Shown: positions 51,707-59,723 of the stretch, piece by piece | How the letters are laid out: each line of letters begins with the position of its first letter | Position numbering within the stretch: the stretch's first letter is position 1 | From: PFJX01 sp031426815 | GTDB lineage: Bacteria > Pseudomonadota > Gammaproteobacteria > Burkholderiales > Thiobacillaceae | NCBI GenBank assembly: GCA_031426815.1 | Contig: JASJPG010000015.1 | Location: forward strand, 1 to 64,000 | Direction: 5' to 3' | DNA: 64,000 bases | Notes under the pieces: generated by a model | Told to the model about the DNA's origin: nothing | The model's input: the letters and a program-made list of their open reading frames with translations, nothing else | Database searches by the model: none | Made by a program: the position numbers and the translations under genes

Positions 51707-51741
51707 GAAGCGGGCGGAAGTTTACCCGATGACCCTGGCGT

Positions 51742-52281
51742 TCATTGCGTGTAAATGCCGCCGGATTTGAGCAGATGCAGCAGGGTCGGCACGTCGCGTT
51801 TGGTGTTGACGGTGCACAGGTAATGGAAGAACAACTCGCGGTGATAACCGCCCGCCTGGCGGGCCTGGATCGGCTCCCATCTGGCATAGCGGTTGCGCGC
51901 CCATGCGTTTGCGTCTTTGCCGCCGGTGCGGCCGAACGCGTACAGCTTGCGCTCGCCGGTTTCGCAACGCAGGCCTTCGAAGCTGATGTTTTCGGCACCG
52001 GCCGGGCTGCGAATAATGGCGGTGTAGCGCACCACGCCGTCGTCGCTGGCAGACAACGAAGCGGCATCGATCAACAGGGAGTTGCGGGTAGACGCATCGA
52101 GTTTGACCTCGATCAGATTTTCCGGCTTCGGGGCGGTGGGCAATTGCGCCTGGATTTCCTGCCAGGTTTTGGTGTTTTCTTCGAAGTCGGATTCGAACTT
52201 GCCCAAGTCGGCGTTATAGAGCGAGCTGGCGACGGCGGGTGTTACGAACAACACGGCGGTGAGGGCGAAAATGCGGCGCAT
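51742..52281 (-). CDS. CNP1-like family exported protein
   Basis: 179 residues with a signal peptide (MRRIFALTAVLFVTPAVASS). The mature part contains EVKLDASTRNSLLIDAASLS, VVRYTAIIRSPAGAENISFEG and a conserved-looking cysteine in GLRCETGERKLYAFGR, as in the cryptic neisserial protein 1 family found in Betaproteobacteria. Periplasmic. Function unknown. It is followed by the B12 riboswitch region and preceded by the EncFtn-like gene, both on the same strand. Confidence 0.8.
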   Translation of the reverse strand: MRRIFALTAVLFVTPAVASSLYNADLGKFESDFEENTKTWQEIQAQLPTAPKPENLIEVKLDASTRNSLLIDAASLSASDDGVVRYTAIIRSPAGAENISFEGLRCETGERKLYAFGRTGGKDANAWARNRYARWEPIQARQAGGYHRELFFHYLCTVNTKRDVPTLLHLLKSGGIYTQ

Positions 52282-52356
52282 GGCGATCTCGATCTGCGGG
52301 TTCCTGTTGGCGCCGCATGATAACGCCGCCGGGCCACGCTGGCCCGACGAAGAAGC

Positions 52357-52635
52357 TCAGCCGTGCTGGCCGCTGATCGGACCGTCCTTGAACAGGTTGT
52401 CCTTGAGTTCGTGCGCGAAGGTGGGATCGTGCCGGCGAATCCATTCCAGCAGCATGCTGGCATGTTCTTTTTCTTCGTTGCCGTTGTGCGCAAGGATGAT
52501 TTTCAGCTCGGGGTCCTGGCAGGCATCGGCGCGCTGATTGTAGAAATCGACGGCTTCGAGCTCTTCCATCAACGATTTGATGGCGCGATGCATGTCCATG
52601 ACGGCGGGGCTGAGTGTGGCTTCCTGGTACGACAT
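52357..52635 (-). CDS. Encapsulated-ferritin-like protein (EncFtn family) without targeting peptide
   Basis: A 92-residue two-helix protein. The first helix has HRAIKSLMEELEAVDFYNQR, and the second has LAHNGNEEKEHASMLLEWIRR. The residues expected for the EncFtn di-iron ferroxidase site are present: E25, E55 and H58, with E24 and E27 near the entry site. EncFtn proteins form annular decamers and normally sit inside an encapsulin shell. Here the protein ends at GPISGQHG, where the helical core ends, with no encapsulation peptide, and no shell gene is nearby. It follows DUF3501 by 39 bases in the rubrerythrin cluster. Confidence 0.85.
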   Translation of the reverse strand: MSYQEATLSPAVMDMHRAIKSLMEELEAVDFYNQRADACQDPELKIILAHNGNEEKEHASMLLEWIRRHDPTFAHELKDNLFKDGPISGQHG

Positions 52636-52674
52636 GTGTTTCTCCTGATGGGTGGCAAATCGGCCGCGCGGCGT

Positions 52675-53256
52675 TCAGGCCAGATCGCCGACCAGCGCGC
52701 TCCGCACATTGTCGGGGATTTCGCGGGTGACCTGGCAAGCCGGATGATCGACGCCGGCATACAAGCGGGCGCCTTTCTGGGCATCGGCCTGCATGGCGGC
52801 GGTCAGTTCGAAGCGCATGAAGTGGACCGAAGCGGTTTTCTCCGCTGCTGTGCGATCGAGATCCTCGTTGGCGATGGCGTGGATGCGTTCATGCCCATCC
52901 ACCTGCAGCCAGACGGCTTCCTCGATGCCGATCAGCCGCGCCAGCGCTTGTTTGCGCTCGGCTTCATCGGCGTACTCGATCATGCAGGTGGCCTTCCAGT
53001 TGTGGCCGTCCGGGATCAGCGGGTTATAGACATCGAGTTCCTCCTGGATGCCGGCGGCTTCGAAGATGCGCTCGATGCGCAGCATTTCCTGGATCTGGTA
53101 CTGCACGGTCAATGTGTCCTCGAAGTAGAACGTGATGTGCTCGTCCAGCGCCAGGCGGCGGTTCTTCTTGTGGTCGATGACCTTGCGGCGGAAGTCGGCA
53201 CGCACTTCGGCGTACTTTTCCAGGCTGTAGAGGTCGTTGCGGGTCAGTTTGGCCAT
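52675..53256 (-). CDS. DUF3501 family protein
   Basis: 193 residues from MAKLTRNDLYSLEKYAEVRADFR. The longer open frame upstream lacks similarity. Typical DUF3501 sections are NRRLALDEHITFYFEDTLTVQYQIQEMLRIERIFEA split over residues 31-66, and VHFMRFELT near the C-terminus. Function unknown. The family is regularly found beside rubrerythrin and the CCG-type Fe-S oxidoreductase, as here. It has no cysteine motif of its own. Confidence 0.87.
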   Translation of the reverse strand: MAKLTRNDLYSLEKYAEVRADFRRKVIDHKKNRRLALDEHITFYFEDTLTVQYQIQEMLRIERIFEAAGIQEELDVYNPLIPDGHNWKATCMIEYADEAERKQALARLIGIEEAVWLQVDGHERIHAIANEDLDRTAAEKTASVHFMRFELTAAMQADAQKGARLYAGVDHPACQVTREIPDNVRSALVGDLA

Positions 53257-53317
53257 GTCAGTTTCCACCACGCATCGCGCGATTCGCGACGCATGAAACA
53301 TGTGAGGATACATGCGT

Positions 53318-53363
53318 GGAGCGCCAGCCTCTGGCCGGCTTGCCGGCGGGACGCCGGCGCTCC
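53318..53363. repeat. GGAGCGCCAGC palindrome, copy 1
   Basis: GGAGCGCCAGCC at the left and CGCCGGCGCTCC at the right form an imperfect inverted repeat of 46 bases with a second internal stem (GCCGGCTTGCCGGC). It lies in the 237-base gap between the Fe-S oxidoreductase and DUF3501 genes. Confidence 0.78.
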
Positions 53364-53412
53364 GGCAAAACCTGCTGGGTCACCCGCGCCGCTTCGAAAG
53401 CGAACCCCAACT

Positions 53413-53474
53413 GGGAGCGCCAGCATCCTGCCGGCCATCCTGATCAACGAGGCCGGCGGGACGCTGGCGCTCCC
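53413..53474. repeat. GGAGCGCCAGC palindrome, copy 2
   Basis: GGGAGCGCCAGCATCCTGCC and, in inverse, GGCGGGACGCTGGCGCTCCC enclose a short spacer. It is the same type as the copy 50 bases upstream on the plus strand. Together they occupy nearly half of the gap, so transcription through this operon passes two strong hairpins. Confidence 0.8.
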
Positions 53475-53493
53475 GAGGGAGACAGCGCGGAGT

Positions 53494-54819
53494 TCAGATC
53501 CCATAGGCCTGGCGCAACAAGGTCATCGGATGTTGCGGCGCGCGGCCATCCCGCAGCGCGTTTTCGATGTGATGCGCGGCCATCGCGCAGTCGCTGCCGT
53601 AATGGTCGGCCTGGGCCTGCCGCACGCGGCCGACCACCGGTTTGACGATCTTCATCGCGAACGCGTGCGACTCAGCCTTCACCGCGTAGGTGCCGTCGTG
53701 GCCGGAGCAGCGTTCGATCACTTCGATCTCGCTGTTCGGCACCAGCGCCAGCACCTCGCGCGTCTTCTGGCCGATGTTCTGCACGCGCTGGTGGCAGGCG
53801 GCGTGATAGGCCACCTTGCCGAGGCTTTGCTTGAAATCGGTGTTCAGCTTGCCTTCCTTGTGGCGCAGCATCAGGTATTCGAACGGATCGAAGAAGGCGT
53901 TCTTCACTTTCAGCACATCCGGGTCGTCCGGGAACATCAGCGGCAATTCCTGCTTGAACATCAGCACGCAGGATGGCATCAGCGCGGTCAGATCCCAGCC
54001 CGCATCGACCAGTTTGGCCAGCTGCGGGATGTTGACTTCCTTGTTGGCGATCACCGCGTCCAGGTCGCCCAATTCCAGCTTGGGCATGCCGCAGCAACGC
54101 TCCTGCTCAGCCAGCGTGACGGCAATGCCGTTGTGCGCGAAAACTGCGGCGAAGTCCTCGCCGATGCCGGGTTCGTTGCGGTTCATGTAGCAGGTGGCGA
54201 ACAGCGCGACCTTGCCTTGGGTGCGACCGGCCGGCTCGGCATCGAGGCCCGCCTGGCGTTGCAGGCGGCGGCGCAACGGCTTGTCGTGGAACTCCGGCAG
54301 CCAGGCGTCGGCATGGATACCGGCGACGGCCTGCATCGCCTTGCGCACCGGTTTGAGCTTGTTGACGGCGTTCACCGCCGGCGCGACGACCGGAATGCCG
54401 GCCAGGCGACCGACGGCGTCGGTGCTGGTCAGGATGCGGTCGCGCAGCTTCGTGTCACCCTTTTTGAACTTGTACACCTTGGCGCGCAGCATCAAATGCG
54501 GGAAATCCACGTTCCAGGCGTGCGGCGGCACGTACGGACATTTGGTCATGTAACACAGGTCGCACAGGTAACAGTGATCGACCACCTTCCAGTAATCGAC
54601 CTTGGCGACGCCGTCGACTTCCATCGATTCCGAACCATCGACCAGATCGAACAGGGTCGGAAACGACTGGCACAGACTGACGCAGCGGCGGCAGCCATGG
54701 CAGATCTCGAACACCCGCTCCAGTTCCTTGAACAACGACGCCTCGTTATGGAAAGCGGGATTGCGCCAGTCAAGCGGGTGACGGGTGGGCGCTTCGAGAC
54801 TGCCTTCGCGTTGGGCCAT
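53494..54819 (-). CDS. Heterodisulfide-reductase-like Fe-S oxidoreductase (two 4Fe-4S sites, CCG-like domains)
   Basis: A 441-residue cytoplasmic protein of the GlpC/HdrD type. Two 4Fe-4S motifs lie near the N-terminus, CHGCRRCVSLC (residues 40-50) and CYLCDLCYMTKCP. The C-terminal half has two cysteine-rich (CCG-like) regions, FATCYMNRNEPGIG...ERCCGMPKLEL and YHAACHQRVQ...ERCSGHDGTYAVK. It probably passes electrons to or from the rubrerythrin encoded next to it, which lacks its own rubredoxin domain. No flavin domain is present. Confidence 0.87.
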   Translation of the reverse strand: MAQREGSLEAPTRHPLDWRNPAFHNEASLFKELERVFEICHGCRRCVSLCQSFPTLFDLVDGSESMEVDGVAKVDYWKVVDHCYLCDLCYMTKCPYVPPHAWNVDFPHLMLRAKVYKFKKGDTKLRDRILTSTDAVGRLAGIPVVAPAVNAVNKLKPVRKAMQAVAGIHADAWLPEFHDKPLRRRLQRQAGLDAEPAGRTQGKVALFATCYMNRNEPGIGEDFAAVFAHNGIAVTLAEQERCCGMPKLELGDLDAVIANKEVNIPQLAKLVDAGWDLTALMPSCVLMFKQELPLMFPDDPDVLKVKNAFFDPFEYLMLRHKEGKLNTDFKQSLGKVAYHAACHQRVQNIGQKTREVLALVPNSEIEVIERCSGHDGTYAVKAESHAFAMKIVKPVVGRVRQAQADHYGSDCAMAAHHIENALRDGRAPQHPMTLLRQAYGI

Positions 54820-54850
54820 GTTGATTCCGGTATCGACGTGAAAAATCCGG

Positions 54851-54923
54851 CTGTAGGAGGTCCGCTTGCGGGCCGAAAATCACGCTCGCAGGCTCATTCG
54901 GCCCACGAGCGTGCCTCCTACAG
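54851..54923. repeat. CTGTAGGAGG palindromic repeat
   Basis: 27-bp arms (54851-54877 and 54897-54923, four mismatches) start CTGTAGGAGG and end CCTCCTACAG, with a 19-base loop. It is a GTAG-headed element and fills most of the 123-base gap between rubrerythrin and the Fe-S oxidoreductase. Confidence 0.82.
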
Positions 54924-54942
54924 ATTGGGTGGCAGACAACGT

Positions 54943-55362
54943 TTACTGACCCAGCGTATCCAGCGCCTTCTGGAAGCGGTTGGCGTGCGAGCGCTCGGCC
55001 TTGGCCAGCGTCTCGAACCAGTCGGCGATTTCCTCGAAGCCCTCTTCGCGCGCCGATTTGGCCATGCCCGGATACATGTCGGTGTACTCGTGCGTTTCGC
55101 CGGCGATGGCGGCTTTCAGGTTGGCATCGGTCGGTCCGATGGGCAGGCCGGTCGCCGGGTCGCCGCTGACCTCCAGGTATTCCAGGTGTCCGTGCGCGTG
55201 GCCGGTCTCGCCTTCTGCGGTGGAACGGAATACGGCCGCGACATCGTTGTAGCCTTCGACATCGGCCTTGGCCGCGAAGTAGAGATAACGGCGGTTGGCT
55301 TGCGATTCGCCGGCAAATGCGGCCTTGAGATTGCTTTCGGTATTTGAACCTTTGAGTTGCAT
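54943..55362 (-). CDS. Rubrerythrin family protein lacking the rubredoxin domain
   Basis: A 139-residue di-iron four-helix protein. The ligand-bearing segments are AAFAGESQANRRYLYFAAKA, STAEGETGHAHGHLEYL, AAIAGETHEYTDMYPGMA and TLAKAERSHANRFQKAL. It ends directly after the last helix, without the C-terminal CxxC rubredoxin module, so an external electron donor is needed. It is probably a peroxidase protecting the cytoplasm. It is the first gene of a minus-strand run with the Fe-S oxidoreductase, DUF3501 and EncFtn-like genes. Confidence 0.9.
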   Translation of the reverse strand: MQLKGSNTESNLKAAFAGESQANRRYLYFAAKADVEGYNDVAAVFRSTAEGETGHAHGHLEYLEVSGDPATGLPIGPTDANLKAAIAGETHEYTDMYPGMAKSAREEGFEEIADWFETLAKAERSHANRFQKALDTLGQ

Positions 55363-55424
55363 GGGTTGCTCCTTGTCTGATCATTGATATTCCATGCTTA
55401 GACTAATTCCAAACATGGCGGCCT

Positions 55425-55453
55425 TTTTTAGATTGCCTGACATTTCTTGTCAA
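55425..55453 (-). promoter_or_regulatory. Sigma-70 promoter candidate for the rubrerythrin cluster
   Basis: On the minus strand TTGACA (55453-55448) and TAAAAA (55430-55425) are separated by 17 bases. The ATG of rubrerythrin follows after about 60 bases. No clear Fur, OxyR or IscR site was recognised. Confidence 0.5.
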
Positions 55454-55489
55454 CCTTGCACAACGTGTCCGTCAGCAGCAGGCAAAGCA

Positions 55490-55513
55490 AAACGGCGCCC
55501 GGAGGCGCCGTTT
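55490..55513 (-). terminator. Hairpin terminator after the lipoprotein gene
   Basis: AAACGGCGCC (55490-55499) and GGCGCCGTTT (55504-55513) form a perfect 10-bp stem with a CGGA loop. On the minus strand it is followed by T-rich TTTTGCTTTG. It lies 18 bases past the stop of the lipoprotein gene. Confidence 0.8.
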
Positions 55514-55531
55514 GGGGGGCAATCCCGTTGT

Positions 55532-56800
55532 TTAGTTATAGGTGTAAGTGACCGTGTAGGGCACGCTCATGCTCACTGGGGAAGTAATTGCGACAGTCGC
55601 GGAGATGGTGCCGACATTGTTCGCAAATGAGCAGGAATTGAGCGTCAATGTTCCCGCCGAGCCCAGTCCGGTGAAATTGGGGTCGCTCCACAGATCGTTG
55701 CAGAACTGGAATTCGTTGGCAGGAACCGGTACGGAACCGACCACGATATTGGGCGAGGCGACGCCCCCGGCATTGACGCTGATAGTCAGGTTGGCGGAAC
55801 CGGACTGTGACGAAGAGGGTGAGAACTGGCCGTAGAAGCTGTTGCCGTCCGCGCTCATCACGTTGATTTCATGCAACGCACCCGCGTTGAACACCACTTC
55901 GTACTTGGCTGCCGTGTCGCTGAACGCGTAGGCTGAATACGGCTGCTGTACCGCTCCGTTTTGAACCGGATTGGTTAGAGTCTTGCCGGAAAATCCCAAT
56001 ACCGTGGTGCTGACGTCGAAGCAAACCTGTTCCCCATCGCTATGGGGGCCGCCCGCAAGGCTACTGGCATAGGTGAGTGCCACTTGCGAACCGGTGCAAT
56101 TGGCTGCGCCGCCACCACCGCCATTCGAGTTGAGCGCGGCGAATGCGTCGGCCAGTTGCGTCTGATGCTGACCAGCGAAAGCCGCAAAATCGTTGCCTCT
56201 CGCCGAATTCAACAAGTCGGCATAGCTCGCGAATGCGGCATTCAATGCCTCCAGCACATCGTCCATGGTATTGCCTGGTGCTGCGGTGAAGCCGGTCGTG
56301 ATGGGATCGATACTGTTCAACGCAACCAGATTGAGCGCCGTGCGCAAATTTGTGATGGCCGCATTGAGCGCGTTCAAATTGATCTGCTGGAACGCATTGG
56401 AGTTCAAACCGCTGAACCAGACCCCCGGCGTCTGGCCGGCAAGGTTGGCGACGATCAGGTCGGTCAACGGTGTGATGTTGAGCGTGCCCAGTTGCACCGC
56501 AACCGAATGATAGGCCTGGCCGACCGGCAAATCGCCGCCGCTCACTTCGACGGCGCAGGGCAAAGTATGGCCGGAAAGGGTGACCTGCCAAACGCCTGCG
56601 TTATCGGTGACGTCGGTCAACGTGCCACCACCAGCGCACTTGACGGTCACGGTGCCGCCGACAATCGGCGCGCCGGTTGCGGCCGTTCCGCCGAGCGTGG
56701 TGACTGCAGGTGCAGCACCATCACCGCCCAGGCAACCACTCAACGAGACGGCCAGCGACACGACGGAAATGGATTTCCAGTACTTGCAGAACAGGTTCAT
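55532..56800 (-). CDS. Large lipoprotein, unknown function
   Basis: 422 residues with a signal peptide ending in the lipobox L-S-G-C (about residue 23), followed by LGGDGAAP, so it is lipid-anchored. An N-terminal beta domain (GGTAATGAPIVGGTVTVKCAG) resembles carboxypeptidase-regulatory-like modules. A central Asn/Ala-rich helical part and a C-terminal part with paired cysteines (EFQFCNDLW, LNSCSFANN) follow. No family is recognised with confidence. AAAGGAA precedes the ATG. The 270 bases upstream show only a short GGCGGC/GCCGCC hairpin. Confidence 0.75.
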   Translation of the reverse strand: MNLFCKYWKSISVVSLAVSLSGCLGGDGAAPAVTTLGGTAATGAPIVGGTVTVKCAGGGTLTDVTDNAGVWQVTLSGHTLPCAVEVSGGDLPVGQAYHSVAVQLGTLNITPLTDLIVANLAGQTPGVWFSGLNSNAFQQINLNALNAAITNLRTALNLVALNSIDPITTGFTAAPGNTMDDVLEALNAAFASYADLLNSARGNDFAAFAGQHQTQLADAFAALNSNGGGGGAANCTGSQVALTYASSLAGGPHSDGEQVCFDVSTTVLGFSGKTLTNPVQNGAVQQPYSAYAFSDTAAKYEVVFNAGALHEINVMSADGNSFYGQFSPSSSQSGSANLTISVNAGGVASPNIVVGSVPVPANEFQFCNDLWSDPNFTGLGSAGTLTLNSCSFANNVGTISATVAITSPVSMSVPYTVTYTYN

Positions 56801-57070
56801 GTCTGATTCCTTTGGCTAATTAATGCACCCCATTTTTGAGTGGTTGTCGTAGGCCTGTACACCCCGCGTTTGGGGGGGCGGCAATTTGCTAGGTGGCCGC
56901 CGGAGTCACACATCGTGCTGTCTGTAAGGGGCTGGGAGGCGAATGACACGGGTAGCGCGCAGAGAATTTCTGCGCGGTCGCGACGCTGAGACGATTCGGC
57001 AGCGTGGATGAGTTCGGCTGGAGGGGTTTGATGTAGGAGAAAGTCAGAATTTCCCGGATTCCAGTGACAC

Positions 57071-57427
57071 TCAGCCCTTGAAAATGAAGTACACCGCGCC
57101 GAGCAGGCAGCAGCCGGCCCAGAGGTAATTCCAGGACATCGGTTCTTTCATGTAGAACACCGCGAACGGCACGAATACGGCCAGGGTGATCGCTTCCTGC
57201 AGGATCTTCAGCTGCGCCAGCGTGAGCAGCGTGAAGCCGATGCGGTTGGCAGGCACCTGCAACAGATATTCGAACAACGCCACGCCCCAGCTTGCCAGCG
57301 CCGCGATCCACCACGGATAGGCGTTGAGATGCTTGAGATGGGCATACCACGCCACCGTCATGAACAGATTCGACAGCACCAGCAGCACAACAGTCTGCAG
57401 GACGGTGGTATTCAACAAAGCCTGCAT
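57071..57427 (-). CDS. DUF486 (DMT-like) membrane protein
   Basis: 118 residues with four hydrophobic segments, in the small drug/metabolite transporter arrangement. The DUF486 pattern is FMTVAWYAHLKH, ASWGVALFEYLLQVPANRIG, QLKILQEAITLAVF and MSWNYLWAGCCLLGAVYFIF. Transport substrate unknown. It is followed by a 270-base gap without gene and lies 32 bases from the end of the chemoreceptor gene, in the same direction. Confidence 0.88.
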   Translation of the reverse strand: MQALLNTTVLQTVVLLVLSNLFMTVAWYAHLKHLNAYPWWIAALASWGVALFEYLLQVPANRIGFTLLTLAQLKILQEAITLAVFVPFAVFYMKEPMSWNYLWAGCCLLGAVYFIFKG

Positions 57428-57459
57428 GATCGAAACACGATCCGCCGAAATTACGGCAT

Positions 57460-59082
57460 TTACAGCTTGAACCCCGACATCAGGCTGTTCAGCCGCCCGG
57501 CCAGACTGGACACTTCGCTGGCGGTAAGGCTGGTATGGTTGCTCGCGTTCGAATTGGTCTCGGTCATCTGCGCAATCTTTTCGACCCGCACTGCGACATC
57601 CTTGGCGGCGGCGCTCTGTTCCGACAAGGCCATCTGAATCTCGTTGACGGCTTTCACCACCTCGCCGGCGCGTTGTTCGATCTGCGCAATCGAATCGCCG
57701 GCCCGGCGCGCCAGATCCTCACCCTGATTGGCCCGCCCCACATCCGCCTGCATGGCATCGACCGCCCGCTGTGTGCCGTTCTGTATGCGCGCAATCATGT
57801 CGCCGATCTGTTTGGTGGAAGACGAGGTGCGCTCCGCCAACTTGCGCACTTCGTCGGCCACCACGGCGAAACCGCGACCCTGCTCGCCGGCCCGCGCCGC
57901 CTCGATGGCGGCATTCAGGGCGAGCAGATTGGTTTGATCGGCGATGTCCTTGATGACGTTGACGATGCCGCTGATCTCTGTCGACAGGCCGCCCAGTTCC
58001 GCGACGATGCCGGCGGAATTGCGCGCGCCTTCGGCGATCGCAGCCATTTCCGTCGCTGCGCTGCGGGTCACCTCGCGCCCCTCGCGCGAAGCTTCGCCAG
58101 ACAGCTTGGCGAGTTGATTCGACTGCGTCGCATGTTCGCTCATCTGATCGATGGAAACCGACAACTCCTCCATCGAGGCCGCCATGCCGGAAGCCGATTC
58201 GGCCTGGCTCTGGCTGGCTTCGGCGACCGCTTGGCTGGCGCTGGCGAGCGTGCCGGACATGCCTTGCAAATCGGTGGCACCGTTGCGCACCTGGGCGACC
58301 ACGTCGCGCAGGTGACTCTGCATTTCAGCCAGGGCGCGCAGCAACTGGCTGATTTCGTCATGACCGTCAACCCGGATGTCATGCGACAAATTGAAATCCG
58401 CAACGTTTTTCACCACCTTCTCCGCCAGATCGAGCTGACCGGAAAAGCGTCGCTGGAATAACCAACTCACGGCGGCGACCACGCCGATAACGAGCACGAA
58501 CAACACGCTGACCAGGCCGGTCAGGCGCGACGCGCTGCTGCTCGCCTGCTCGAATGACGTCTGCGCCGCCGCCTGGTAATACGGCATGAACTGTTCCAGC
58601 GGCTTGATGAACTTGGCATGCACGACAGGCCACTCGTCTTCGAGAACGCTTTTGACGGTCGCCATGTCGTCCGACTGATACGCCGTCATCAGCTTGACCA
58701 TGATCTCTTGCAGAATTTTGACGCCCTGATGCATCGATTCAAGCCGTTTCTTCTCTTCCTCGGGCAGCGCCTGAGCCGAAGCCAGCGCATAAAAATTGCC
58801 CCAGGCAACGGGGATGGCCGCCTGCATATCCTTCAAATGATTGGCCGACCCCACCGTCGGCAATTGTTCCAGCGCCACGCCGGCAATGCGAAAGCGCACT
58901 TCCTTGACCTGCCGCTCCACGGTTTGCAGCATCGCAAGCGGCGCAACCGCCTGTGAATTGACGCTATCCAGATGCGCCACGCCGCTGCGTGCGGAATAAA
59001 TCGCCATGCCGCCCAGCACCAGCATGCCGACGAAAGTCGCGGCCGCCATGACATAGAGCAGGCCGCGTAATGATCGAATCAT
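57460..59082 (-). CDS. Methyl-accepting chemotaxis protein
   Basis: 540 residues from MIRSLRGLLYVMAAATF (ATG at 59082, with GGGG before it). An ATG eight codons upstream is possible. Transmembrane helix 1 is at about residues 8-30. A periplasmic four-helix sensor and helix 2 at about residues 187-207 follow, then a HAMP domain, and the signalling tip DQTNLLALNAAIEAARAGEQ with GRGFAVVADEVRKLAER. The domain order is complete. There is no CheR-binding pentapeptide at the end. The ligand is unknown. Confidence 0.93.
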   Translation of the reverse strand: MIRSLRGLLYVMAAATFVGMLVLGGMAIYSARSGVAHLDSVNSQAVAPLAMLQTVERQVKEVRFRIAGVALEQLPTVGSANHLKDMQAAIPVAWGNFYALASAQALPEEEKKRLESMHQGVKILQEIMVKLMTAYQSDDMATVKSVLEDEWPVVHAKFIKPLEQFMPYYQAAAQTSFEQASSSASRLTGLVSVLFVLVIGVVAAVSWLFQRRFSGQLDLAEKVVKNVADFNLSHDIRVDGHDEISQLLRALAEMQSHLRDVVAQVRNGATDLQGMSGTLASASQAVAEASQSQAESASGMAASMEELSVSIDQMSEHATQSNQLAKLSGEASREGREVTRSAATEMAAIAEGARNSAGIVAELGGLSTEISGIVNVIKDIADQTNLLALNAAIEAARAGEQGRGFAVVADEVRKLAERTSSSTKQIGDMIARIQNGTQRAVDAMQADVGRANQGEDLARRAGDSIAQIEQRAGEVVKAVNEIQMALSEQSAAAKDVAVRVEKIAQMTETNSNASNHTSLTASEVSSLAGRLNSLMSGFKL

Positions 59083-59178
59083 CGATATCCCCTGATTTGC
59101 TTGCAAAGAACACCTGGTCGCGCCGGGCCGGCCGCTCCGTTCACTCCGGAACGGCCGGCCGGCTAACGGTGGAAAAGC

Positions 59179-59625
59179 TTATTCGGTCGGGTAACCCTTT
59201 GCTTCCCATGCCGGCAAACCGTCACGGAACCAGAACACGTTCTTGTAACCGGCCTTGATCGCCGCGTCGGCGCCTTTGTAACCGCGCCAGCAAGGCGATC
59301 CATTGCAGTAGAAGACCATCGCCTTGGCCTTGTCGGCCGGCAGTTTCTTCAGATCGAACTCATCCTTGGGATCGAGTTTGGAGACCTTTTTGTTGACCTC
59401 CTTGAACACCACGTTGGTGGCACCCTTGATGTGCTTTTCGGCGTATTCGGCGGCAACGCGCGCATCGACGAACATCGCTCCCTTGTCGAACATCGCCTTG
59501 GCTTTGGCGACATCGGCGAAGCTGCCGCCGGCAATGCTCATCGGCGTTTCTTCGGCGGCCTGAGCGGGGGTGGCTGCCATGAAGGCGGATAAAGCGAACA
59601 GGGAAAGCAAAGCCTTGGCGCGCAT
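59179..59625 (-). CDS. Periplasmic rhodanese-domain protein
   Basis: 148 residues with a signal peptide (MRAKALLSLFALSAFMAATPAQAA). A single rhodanese domain follows, with the active-site loop YCNGSPCWRGYKGAD. The first cysteine is in the catalytic position, and a second cysteine four residues on could form a disulfide. The conserved WFRDGLPAWEAKGYPTE ends the protein. It lies 98 bases downstream of the hydrogenase-like genes on the same strand, so it may belong to that unit. The first ATG of the longer frame is not used because no signal peptide would result. Confidence 0.88.
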   Translation of the reverse strand: MRAKALLSLFALSAFMAATPAQAAEETPMSIAGGSFADVAKAKAMFDKGAMFVDARVAAEYAEKHIKGATNVVFKEVNKKVSKLDPKDEFDLKKLPADKAKAMVFYCNGSPCWRGYKGADAAIKAGYKNVFWFRDGLPAWEAKGYPTE

Positions 59626-59723
59626 GTAAGTCTCCTGAATACCATGTTGTGGGGGCCGGCGAACCGGAAGCCCCTTTTCGGCGACGAGTCGGAAAACTTT
59701 AGCGGAACTTTGCCCGGAAGGCC

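Noticed and set aside
52357..53256. Encapsulin shell protein among the neighbours of the EncFtn-like gene
   Set aside because: The only neighbour of suitable size is DUF3501, whose sequence is unlike the HK97-type encapsulin fold. No other candidate is in the window.
53340..53640. Small plus-strand open frame starting near 53316
   Set aside because: It is made of the palindromic repeats and the antisense of the Fe-S oxidoreductase C-terminus.
59126..59160. GGCCGGCCG hairpin after the rhodanese gene as a terminator
   Set aside because: The stem is good (9 bp, one mismatch, then 4 bp), but no T-run follows on the minus strand. It may be only structural.
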